Below, piece after piece: positions 1 to 5,598 of a stretch of DNA of 5,598 bases. Under the pieces are notes generated by a model. The model worked only from the letters and a program-made list of their open reading frames with translations, ran no database searches and was not told the origin of the DNA. Numbering within the stretch: position 1 is the stretch's first letter; each line of letters starts with the position of its first letter. The position numbers were made by a program, and so were the translations under genes. This DNA comes from Clostridiales bacterium (GTDB taxonomy: Bacteria > Bacillota > Clostridia > Oscillospirales > CAG-272). The stretch lies in assembly GCA_016280525.1 (NCBI GenBank), contig JAEEGW010000218.1, positions 1-5,598 of the forward strand, written 5' to 3'.

Positions 1-50
1 GCCTTGTCCATAACGTTTGCCGTTTCTTTTTTCAGTTGTTCAACGCTCAT
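1..50 (-). CDS. N-terminal fragment of a divergent gene, function unknown
   Basis: Reading the minus strand from base 50 gives an ATG followed by 15 further sense codons with no stop before the window edge (MSVEQLKKETANVMDK). The peptide is hydrophilic and helix-prone, like a normal cytosolic N-terminus. A Shine-Dalgarno-like AAAGGAA lies on the minus strand at 62-68. Its AAGGA core is about 12 nt from the ATG, slightly long but usable. It is transcribed away from cysE and shares the intergenic region with it. Only 16 codons are visible, too few to assign a family; it could also be a spurious start. Confidence 0.5.
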   Translation of the reverse strand, partial: MSVEQLKKETANVMDK

Positions 51-152
51 TTTTTTTGCCGTTCCTTTCGTTTTTTAATAGTATTTGCCTGAAGTAACGG
101 TAATATACCCGCTTATTTTTTATAAAACAGGGAAAAATTTGAAAAATAGTAG
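51..152. other. AT-rich divergent intergenic region
   Basis: No coding frame is supported here. The region holds T-runs and A-runs, the probable minus-strand ribosome binding site at 62-68, and a small perfect inverted repeat GGTA-ATA-TACC at 99-109. Minus-strand promoter elements are weak: a TATATT-like -10 lies inside the inverted repeat (102-107), but the hexamer 17 nt upstream of it (CTGTTT) matches TTGACA poorly. The A-rich tracts at 131-150 lie directly upstream of the rightward promoter and could act as an UP element. No tRNA, T-box or riboswitch-like fold is apparent by eye. Confidence 0.5.
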
Positions 153-181
153 TTTACAAATCACAAATTATGATATATAAT
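153..181 (+). promoter_or_regulatory. Sigma-A-type promoter for the cysE operon
   Basis: TTTACA at 153-158 (4 of 6 matches to TTGACA) is separated by exactly 17 nt from a perfect TATAAT at 176-181. A-rich tracts precede the -35 box. Transcription would start near 188, giving a leader of only about 30 nt before the proposed cysE start. It is the best promoter seen in the window and faces the four-gene cluster. No internal promoter of similar quality was noticed between the downstream genes, which is consistent with one transcript. Confidence 0.8.
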
Positions 182-205
182 ATATACTGAAATAAAGTAT
201 GATCC

Positions 206-210
206 GGGAG
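206..210 (+). promoter_or_regulatory. Ribosome binding site that decides the cysE start
   Basis: GGGAG at 206-210 is the only Shine-Dalgarno-like sequence ahead of cysE. The upstream in-frame GTG begins at 210, inside this motif, so the ribosome could not use both. The in-frame TTG at 219 sits 8 nt downstream, an optimal spacing. An ATG at 214 is in another frame and hits a stop after 13 codons. Confidence 0.7.
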
Positions 211-218
211 TGTATGTT

Positions 219-971
219 TTGGAAAGTAAATTATCTCAGCTTGCCGCGGGCTTGAACAAAGCTCTGGAAGATAAAGGCAAGGACAACGATATAGTAGAAA
301 AAATAGCGGAGGGAATAAAGGGTCTTAAAGAAGATATAGACTCTATTATGGAGCGCGACCCCGCGGCTTCAAGCGAAGCCGAGGTCATGTTCTTATACTC
401 CGGGCTTCACGCCGTCGCCGCGTACCGCGTCGCGCACGCCCTTGACGAAAAGGGTCATAAATTCACCGCGCGCGCGATAAGCCAGGCGGCCAAATTCGTG
501 ACGGATATAGAGATACATCCGTCCGCCAAAATAGGCAAAAATCTGTTTATAGACCACGGCGCGGGCGTCGTTATAGGCGAGACCGCGGAGATAGGCGACA
601 ACTGCACCATATACCAGGGCGTGACGCTCGGCGGTACGGGCAAGCACGTAGGCAAGCGCCACCCGACTATCGGCAACAACGTTATGATAGGCGCGGGCGC
701 GAAAGTGCTCGGACCCTTCAAGGTCGGCGATAACTCAAAGATCGCCGCCGGCGCGGTGGTTTTGAACGAGATACCGGAGGGGAGCACTGCCGTCGGTATG
801 CCCGCCCGCGTCGTCAGACGCGAGGGAGCGGTACCGGCGGAGAGCTGTACGTCCGACCTTGACCAGATACATATCCCCGACCCCGTTGCTCAGGAGCTTT
901 GCAGGCTTCAGCAGAGGATAGCGGAGCTTGAAAAAAGACTTGACGAAAAAGAAAAAGGAAGTGAAAACTAA
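219..971 (+). CDS. cysE: Serine O-acetyltransferase (CysE/EpsC type)
   Basis: Catalyses acetyl-CoA + L-serine to O-acetyl-L-serine + CoA, the committed step of cysteine biosynthesis, in the cytosol. Numbered from the alternative GTG at 210 (253 residues; 250 from TTG 219): an alpha-helical segment with DPAA (50-53) and GLHAVAAYRVAHAL (65-78), then a left-handed beta-helix of hexapeptide repeats (about 100-200). Active-site DH is at 115-116 in FIDHGAGVVIGET, and the acetyl-CoA loop LGGTGK is at 140-145 followed by RHP. The C-terminal IPDPVAQEL and a charged coiled-coil tail resemble Bacillus CysE. From memory, Bacillus CysE begins near the LKEDID here (39-44), so about 35 residues form an extra N-terminal helix. 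The TTG start is preferred from ribosome-binding-site spacing. The TAA stop overlaps the cysS ATG (TAATG). Function is very secure; the exact start is less so. Confidence 0.95.
   Translation: MESKLSQLAAGLNKALEDKGKDNDIVEKIAEGIKGLKEDIDSIMERDPAASSEAEVMFLYSGLHAVAAYRVAHALDEKGHKFTARAISQAAKFVTDIEIHPSAKIGKNLFIDHGAGVVIGETAEIGDNCTIYQGVTLGGTGKHVGKRHPTIGNNVMIGAGAKVLGPFKVGDNSKIAAGAVVLNEIPEGSTAVGMPARVVRREGAVPAESCTSDLDQIHIPDPVAQELCRLQQRIAELEKRLDEKEKGSEN
955..961 (+). promoter_or_regulatory. Ribosome binding site of cysS
   Basis: AAGGAAG, inside the last codons of cysE, lies 9 nt before the cysS ATG at 971. It supports that start. With the one-base stop/start overlap, cysS can be translated either by independent initiation or by reinitiation from cysE. 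Confidence 0.7.
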
Positions 972-2362
972 TGCAGTTATATAACAGCTTGACACATAAA
1001 AAAGAAGAATTTTACACAAACGAACCCGGCAAAGTCAAAATCTACACCTGCGGCCCGACGGTTTACCACTACGCGCACATAGGCAATTTAAGAAGCTACA
1101 TAATGGAGGATATCCTCGTAAGATACCTTGATTATGCCGGTTACGACGTATGCCGCGTTATGAACATAACGGACGTCGGTCACCTTTCCTCCGACGCCGA
1201 CACCGGCGAGGACAAGATGCTGAAAGGCGCCAAGCGCGAGCACAAGACCGTTATGGAAATAGCGGATTTCTACACCAAAGCGTTCTTTGCGGACGCGGAC
1301 AAGCTCAACATCAAGCGTCCGGACGTTATCCAGCCGGCGACCGGCTGCATAGCCGAATTTATTGAGATGATAAAAGTCCTGCTTGAAAAAGGCTACGCGT
1401 ATCAGGCGGGCGGCAACGTTTATTTTGACACGTCAAAGCTCGATAAATACTACGTTTTCGGCGAGCACGACGCGGAAGATCTTGAAGTGGGCGTGCGCGA
1501 AGGCGTTGAAGCGGACGAAAACAAGCGCAACAAGGCTGATTTTGTACTTTGGTTTACAAAATCGAAATTTGAAGATCAGGAGCTCAAATGGGACAGCCCG
1601 TGGGGCTACGGTTATCCCGGCTGGCATATAGAATGCTCCGCTATATCTATCAAATACTGCGGAGAGCAGCTTGACATCCATTGCGGCGGTATAGACAACC
1701 AGTTCCCGCACCACACAAACGAAATAGCGCAGTCCGAGGCGTATCTCGGCCACAAGTGGTGCAATTTCTGGTTCCACGTTCTGCACCTTAACACCGCGTC
1801 CGGTAAAATGAGCAAATCGTCCGGCAAATTCCTGACGGTATCCGTGCTTGAAGAGCAGGGGCTCGACCCGCTCGCGTACAGATATTTCTGCCTTAACTCC
1901 CATTACAGAAAGAACCTCGTCTATTCGGACGAAGCGGTGGAGAACGCCGCGTCCGCTTACAAAAAGCTGCGCACGAAATGCGCGTCGCTGTCCGATAACG
2001 GCGAGACAGACGAAAAAGCCGCCGAAGAGTTCAGGACAAAGTTCAAAGAGGCGCTTGATAACGATATGAACACGTCGCTTGCGCTCACCGCGGTGTACGA
2101 CGTGCTGAAAGCCGATATAAACGACAAAACGAAGCGCGCGGTAATAGCCGATTTTGACAAAGTTTTAGCGCTCGATCTTCTCAAACCTTACGAGGAAGAA
2201 AAAGAAGAAGGCGACCCGGAGATCTTAGCAAAGATAGCGGAGCGCGCCGCGGCTAAAAAAGCAAAGGATTACGCAAGAGCGGACGCCATAAGAGCGGAGC
2301 TCGCAGCGGCGGGAATAACGCTTATTGACACACCGCAGGGAACGGTTTATAAAAAAGGATGA
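971..2362 (+). CDS. cysS: Cysteinyl-tRNA synthetase
   Basis: Class I aminoacyl-tRNA synthetase that activates cysteine with ATP and loads tRNA-Cys in the cytosol. At 463 residues it has the usual full length. Visible motifs: CGPTVY at 27-32, with C27 as first zinc ligand; the HIGH-type signature HIGN at 36-39; GWHIECSA, with C222; FPHHTNEIAQSEA, with H247 and E251 matching the remaining zinc ligands of the E. coli enzyme; and KMSKS at 279-283. All catalytic and zinc-binding positions are intact. The segment DADTGEDKMLKGAKRE (75-90) is a recognisable bacterial variant of the post-HIGH region. The C-terminal part (about 320-463) is the helical DALR-like anticodon-recognition region, ending in the common RADAIRAELAAAGITLIDTPQGT-type tail, here with ARADAIRAELAAAGI. 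It sits just after cysE, a pairing also found in Bacillus, and its stop overlaps the next start as ATGA. Confidence 0.98.
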   Translation: MQLYNSLTHKKEEFYTNEPGKVKIYTCGPTVYHYAHIGNLRSYIMEDILVRYLDYAGYDVCRVMNITDVGHLSSDADTGEDKMLKGAKREHKTVMEIADFYTKAFFADADKLNIKRPDVIQPATGCIAEFIEMIKVLLEKGYAYQAGGNVYFDTSKLDKYYVFGEHDAEDLEVGVREGVEADENKRNKADFVLWFTKSKFEDQELKWDSPWGYGYPGWHIECSAISIKYCGEQLDIHCGGIDNQFPHHTNEIAQSEAYLGHKWCNFWFHVLHLNTASGKMSKSSGKFLTVSVLEEQGLDPLAYRYFCLNSHYRKNLVYSDEAVENAASAYKKLRTKCASLSDNGETDEKAAEEFRTKFKEALDNDMNTSLALTAVYDVLKADINDKTKRAVIADFDKVLALDLLKPYEEEKEEGDPEILAKIAERAAAKKAKDYARADAIRAELAAAGITLIDTPQGTVYKKG

Positions 2363-3657
2363 AGAATATAACATTTTTAAAAAGAACGATCGCCGTCATT
2401 TTTGTAACGGCGGTCATTCTTACGGTTTACGTATCCGCGCAGGCGGATAAAACGGTAGTATACGAGACGAAAGAGGACTTTTCCGGCCTTGCAGACAAAG
2501 CGTCGTTTCTTACGTATACAAGCCTGACAAACGAATGGACCGCGTATAAAGCCACGGACAACGACGCGTGGGGCGATAAGGAAACGCTCCACTTTTCGCC
2601 GTTCACTCAGCTTATATTGAACCGCAAGCTGGAAGGGCCCTACGTTTTCAGCACGGATTTTCAGATATTCGGTTCCCAGTTCTTCGGCGTTTTCGTCAGA
2701 AGCACCGGTGAGAGCCTGTCCGGCACGCCGTATTTTGAGCACGACGGAACGCTTACCGCCAAAGGCGAGGCGGATAACGAGGGCATAGGCTGCACCGGTA
2801 TATGCGTCATTCCGCGCGGCAAGCAGATAATCCTCTGCACAAAGACCGCGGACGAAACGCAGGCAAAAGGCATAGGCACGGACAAAACGTATTTTGACCT
2901 TGAATCGGATTTTTCAAAAGCCTACGTGAACCTGCGCTTTGAAGACGACGGAAAGACCGTGAAAATATTCGCGGACGACGCGCTTGTATGCTATATAGAG
3001 CTTTCCGAGATCACAGACTTCGACTTTATGTCGTCGTGCAAACTCTACACGAAAGCCGGTATTTACGGCGCGGACGGCGAGCTTGTAAAGACAGTTTTAA
3101 ACTGCCGCATCTGCGCGGAATATTCCACCGTTGCATACGGCATGAGGATAAGCTCGGCGAATATTGACAACATATACGTCTGCGAATACGAAAAACAGGC
3201 ACAGGAAACAAAGCCGGCGCTTGCCGTAAAGCGCGTTGATATAAAGGTACAGCCGGAAAAAAGCGAGTATCTGATAGGAGAAGAGCTTGATCTGTCAGAC
3301 ACTTATCTTGAAATAACGTACGAAAACGGCGTGAAAGAGGACGTCAAAGTCACCGCCGATATGATAGAAGGCTTTGATAACAAGACCGTCGGCGTTAAGC
3401 TGCTTACGGTAAACTACGGCAGCAAATCCGCGGCTTATTCCGTAAAAGTCGTAAACGAGTACACGGTCGAGACCGAAACGGAGCGGGAGACGATAGATTT
3501 CGATACGTCGCCCGCGACGTCCGAGGCAGAGGCGGACAACGGCGGCAGATCGACTACCGTGATAATCGTCGCGGTAATAGCGACGGTCGCGGTGCTCGCA
3601 TTGATAATAACCTTTATCGTCAAGGGCAGAAAAACCGGCGACGAGGATAAGCTGTAA
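2359..3657 (+). CDS. Membrane-anchored surface protein with Ig-like (Big_3-type) domain
   Basis: No characterised homologue recognised. The 432 residues show a signal peptide (positive KRT at 8-10, hydrophobic 11-27, likely cleavage after AQA at 27-29). Residues about 30-280 look all-beta. A stretch such as NLRFEDDGKTVKIFADD (191-207) recalls concanavalin-like/LamG or DUF1080 folds, suggesting glycan or ligand binding; this is inference. Residues about 291-365 match the bacterial Ig-like group 3 pattern (LIGEELDLSDTYLEITYENG, then a GVKLLTVNYG strand). An acidic Thr/Glu linker (369-397), a transmembrane helix (399-421) and a short basic KGRK tail follow, so the body should face outside. Eight cysteines lie in the ectodomain (145, 149, 160, 211, 227, 249, 252, 275), many for a secreted Firmicutes protein. 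The start overlaps the cysS stop by 4 nt, and the GG just before the ATG is too close to serve as a good ribosome binding site, so translation probably depends on coupling. Confidence 0.85.
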   Translation: MKNITFLKRTIAVIFVTAVILTVYVSAQADKTVVYETKEDFSGLADKASFLTYTSLTNEWTAYKATDNDAWGDKETLHFSPFTQLILNRKLEGPYVFSTDFQIFGSQFFGVFVRSTGESLSGTPYFEHDGTLTAKGEADNEGIGCTGICVIPRGKQIILCTKTADETQAKGIGTDKTYFDLESDFSKAYVNLRFEDDGKTVKIFADDALVCYIELSEITDFDFMSSCKLYTKAGIYGADGELVKTVLNCRICAEYSTVAYGMRISSANIDNIYVCEYEKQAQETKPALAVKRVDIKVQPEKSEYLIGEELDLSDTYLEITYENGVKEDVKVTADMIEGFDNKTVGVKLLTVNYGSKSAAYSVKVVNEYTVETETERETIDFDTSPATSEAEADNGGRSTTVIIVAVIATVAVLALIITFIVKGRKTGDEDKL

Positions 3658-3663
3658 GGGAGG
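3656..3663 (+). promoter_or_regulatory. Strong ribosome binding site of the lipoprotein gene
   Basis: AAGGGAGG overlaps the TAA stop of the preceding gene and lies 6 nt before the ATG at 3670. It is the strongest Shine-Dalgarno match in the window and confirms that start. It suggests the last gene is translated efficiently on its own, unlike the gene before it. Confidence 0.8.
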
Positions 3664-3669
3664 CAGACA

Positions 3670-5565
3670 ATGAAAAAGATCGTTTGTTTAATACTTTGTC
3701 TTTTGATTTTAGCGTCCGTTACAGTCGGCTGCGACACGCCCGAGATGCCGGAGACGCAGACGGAAGTATCTACGACCGAGCCGGAAACGGAGATAATTCC
3801 GGAGGATAATACCGTGTATATAAGCGCAAAAGATTATTATAACGGCGGATATTCAAATAACTTCATAGTAGGCATCGACAAGCTCGGACGCAGCTTTGAC
3901 GCAACACTGCCGAAGACGGATAAGGACAGGCAGGTGGGAATATTCTATTTTCTCACCCTCGGTCAGCATTTAGGCGAGCATTCCGATAAGATATACGACG
4001 TATCAAAGATACTGAATATGGAAAACGGGCTCGATCTTATGTTTTCGCTTGACGCTTATGACGAAAACATAGCGCCTACCGGCACGAGCTATTTCTGGGG
4101 TGAGCCGCTTTTCGGCTACTACAACAGCGGCGACGTCTGGGTCATACGCCGCCATCTGCAGCTATTGGCATCTGCCGGCGTTGATTATCTCTGCTTTGAC
4201 GTGACGAACGCCGTTACGTACGACGCGGTCTATCCGCTTATCATGCGTGAAATATGCGCTCTGCGCGAGCAGGGCTGGGACAACGTGCCGCAGGTCGTGT
4301 TCTACACTCACGCGTACTCGACGAATATCGTAAACAAGCTTTACAACAACATATACGCTAAAGGGCTGTATAAAGACGCGTGGTATTACTATAACGGCAA
4401 ACCGCTTATAATCGCTTACAATAAAGCGGCGTACGATAAAAAAGCGACGGACGACAGCTCGTACAAACCGGAAAAGCTCTCAGCCGAGATACTTGATTTC
4501 TTCTCGTTCAAAAGACCGGAATGGCCGACTGAATATAACAGCTACAAAGACAACATTCCGTGGATAGAATTCCAGTATCCGGCGCCCGTCCACGGCGACG
4601 TTATAAACGTGGCTGTCGCGGCGCATCCTGCGCTGCCTATGTCCGCTTCTCTGACGCAGGGCGCGCTCAATTTCGGCCGCGGCTGGTCCGTTGACGAAAA
4701 CAAAAACGTGACCGCGGACGCGGAGAAGGGAACGTACTTCCAGAGCTGCTGGGACACGGCGAAAAAAGAAGATCCGGATATGGTCTTCGTCACCGGCTGG
4801 AACGAGTGGGTCGCTTCAAAATTTGAATACAACGGCGAATTCGCACTCGTCGATCTCTGCAACGACGAATTCTCGCGCGATGCGGAAATGATGCGCGGCG
4901 GATATGAAGACAACTTCTATATGCAGCTTTGCAAAAACATAAAGGAATATAAGGGCGAATATCTGACCGAAACGAGAGTAAAAAGCGCGGAAATAAGCAT
5001 CCCGATGATTGAAGACACGACGGAATGGAACAAAGTAAGATCCGTGTTCAAGAGCGTAGGGCGAGACAATACACCGCGCGCGTCGATCGGCGCTGTTCCG
5101 AGCATCAAATATACGCAGGACGCCGCGAGAAACAATATTTACGAGGTAAGAGTGACGGAGAGCGAAACGCATCTGTATTTCTATATCAAAACGGATGACG
5201 TCATCGCACCGCGGCAGGAGGAAGACACCGGCTGGATGAATATATTTATAGGTGTTGGCGAGCTTGAGCTGAAAGGCTGGAACGGATACGAATACGTAAT
5301 AAACCGCGGAGCAAAAGACGGAAAGACCACGGTCGACAAACTGGTCGCGGACTTTACGGGTGAAACCGTCGGAGAGGGCGTTTACTATCTGTCCGGCAAC
5401 ATCCTGCAGGTAAAGATCCCCAAGACCGTGCTCGGGATCGAGGGAAACGCGAATATCTATTTCAAAGTCGCGGACGGCATAGAGCACCCGGACGATATAA
5501 CGGATTACTACGTTTCCGGCAGAAGTCTGCCAATGGGAAGATTGAGTTACCGTTATTTAGGCTGA
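3670..5565 (+). CDS. Lipoprotein with glycoside-hydrolase-like barrel and C-terminal sugar-binding-like domain
   Basis: 631 residues. N-terminus MKKIVCLILCLLILASVTVGC is a lipoprotein signal with C21 as probable lipidated residue; Thr at -3 is atypical. An acidic Thr/Glu linker follows (22-46). Residues about 85-430 read as a (beta/alpha)8 barrel of the GH71/GH99/WbsX-like kind: GIFYFLTLG (90-98), ASAGVDYLCFDVTN (167-180), VVFYTHAYS (209-217), GKPLIIAY (243-250), PWIEFQYPAP (297-306) and FVTGWNEW (373-380). The GWNEW motif with E379 is the clearest family signal; D177 and E300, also at predicted strand ends, are candidate active-site acids. Residues about 440-631 form a beta-rich module with GWMNIFIG (521-528), GWNGYEYVINR (536-546) and GNILQVKIPK (576-585), like the CBM9/DOMON-type modules that end many putative glycosidases. 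It probably acts on extracellular glycans at the outer face of the membrane. Substrate and reaction are unknown; a non-catalytic binding role or a WbsX-like role is possible. Confidence 0.85.
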   Translation: MKKIVCLILCLLILASVTVGCDTPEMPETQTEVSTTEPETEIIPEDNTVYISAKDYYNGGYSNNFIVGIDKLGRSFDATLPKTDKDRQVGIFYFLTLGQHLGEHSDKIYDVSKILNMENGLDLMFSLDAYDENIAPTGTSYFWGEPLFGYYNSGDVWVIRRHLQLLASAGVDYLCFDVTNAVTYDAVYPLIMREICALREQGWDNVPQVVFYTHAYSTNIVNKLYNNIYAKGLYKDAWYYYNGKPLIIAYNKAAYDKKATDDSSYKPEKLSAEILDFFSFKRPEWPTEYNSYKDNIPWIEFQYPAPVHGDVINVAVAAHPALPMSASLTQGALNFGRGWSVDENKNVTADAEKGTYFQSCWDTAKKEDPDMVFVTGWNEWVASKFEYNGEFALVDLCNDEFSRDAEMMRGGYEDNFYMQLCKNIKEYKGEYLTETRVKSAEISIPMIEDTTEWNKVRSVFKSVGRDNTPRASIGAVPSIKYTQDAARNNIYEVRVTESETHLYFYIKTDDVIAPRQEEDTGWMNIFIGVGELELKGWNGYEYVINRGAKDGKTTVDKLVADFTGETVGEGVYYLSGNILQVKIPKTVLGIEGNANIYFKVADGIEHPDDITDYYVSGRSLPMGRLSYRYLG

Positions 5566-5598
5566 TATAGTCACTTGTGATATTGCAAAAGCAAAAAA
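5566..5598. other. Downstream region with weak inverted repeats
   Basis: After the TGA stop there are two small inverted repeats. ATA(g)TCAC-TT-GTGATAT at 5567-5583 would form a 7-bp stem with one bulged G and too tight a loop. TTGC-AAAA-GCAA at 5583-5594 has a 4-bp stem. Neither is followed by a T-run inside the window, so neither is a proper intrinsic terminator on the plus strand. The A-run that closes the window could be the left arm of a terminator lying just beyond the edge, a common layout in Firmicutes, but this cannot be seen. Confidence 0.3.

Noticed and set aside
1..78. Plus-strand open stretch ending with a TAA at about 76-78
   Set aside because: The translation is a low-complexity Phe/Val/Ser string from T-runs, while the minus strand offers a sensible start, ribosome binding site and hydrophilic N-terminus.
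735..1019. Minus-strand open frame spanning the cysE-cysS junction
   Set aside because: It is in register with cysE codons, and the hydrophobic N-terminus comes only from reading the reverse of Lys/Glu-rich codons (AAA, GAA to TTT, TTC).
1433..1903. Open frame of 156 codons on the minus strand inside cysS
   Set aside because: It is also in register with the sense codons and lies across the conserved zinc-binding and KMSKS regions of cysS; an artefact of codon bias.
2200..2290. Possible frameshift or domain break near the Lys/Glu-rich end of cysS
   Set aside because: The frame continues intact through the usual C-terminal RADAIRAELAAAGI-type tail at normal family length.
4816..5487. Long open frame of 223 codons on the minus strand inside the lipoprotein gene
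   Set aside because: It is codon-for-codon in register with the sense gene, so it stays open simply because the sense strand rarely uses TTA, CTA or TCA. It has no convincing ribosome binding site or recognisable domain, and the sense gene is clearly real.
5567..5594. Inverted repeats after the last gene considered as an intrinsic terminator
   Set aside because: The stems are short, one loop is only 2 nt, and no T-run follows within the window.

Overview
The window looks like a piece of chromosome from an anaerobic, gut-type Clostridia (Firmicutes) bacterium. The Oscillospirales/Ruminococcaceae neighbourhood is my inference from style: roughly balanced GC, heavy use of ATA for isoleucine, strong AGGAG-type ribosome binding sites, an EpsC/Bacillus-type serine acetyltransferase, and surface proteins with acidic Thr/Glu linkers. 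No mobile element, tRNA, rRNA or CRISPR array is visible.

Layout. Bases 1-50 hold the first 16 codons of a divergent minus-strand gene that runs off the left edge. Bases 51-218 are an AT-rich divergent intergenic region with a near-consensus sigma-A-type promoter (TTTACA, 17-nt spacer, TATAAT at 153-181) pointing right. Then come four tightly packed plus-strand genes. cysE (serine acetyltransferase, probable TTG start at 219) overlaps cysS (cysteinyl-tRNA synthetase) by 1 nt. cysS overlaps a gene for a signal-peptide-bearing, C-terminally membrane-anchored surface protein with a predicted bacterial Ig-like domain by 4 nt. Twelve bases further on is a gene for a lipoprotein with a glycoside-hydrolase-like (GH71/GH99/WbsX-like) barrel and a C-terminal carbohydrate-binding-like beta-sandwich. 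The last 33 bases hold only weak inverted repeats and an A-run.

How the genes fit together. cysE and cysS form a familiar pair: CysE makes O-acetylserine, the direct precursor of cysteine, and CysS charges tRNA-Cys with cysteine. The two downstream genes encode envelope proteins that look like a sugar-binding/sugar-hydrolysing pair. Their overlap or close spacing with cysS suggests co-transcription, so a housekeeping cysteine operon appears to have an accessory polysaccharide-related tail. That combination is the most interesting point here. The hydrolase-like lipoprotein is the best candidate for an uncharacterised activity. All family assignments come from reading the translated sequences, without any database search.
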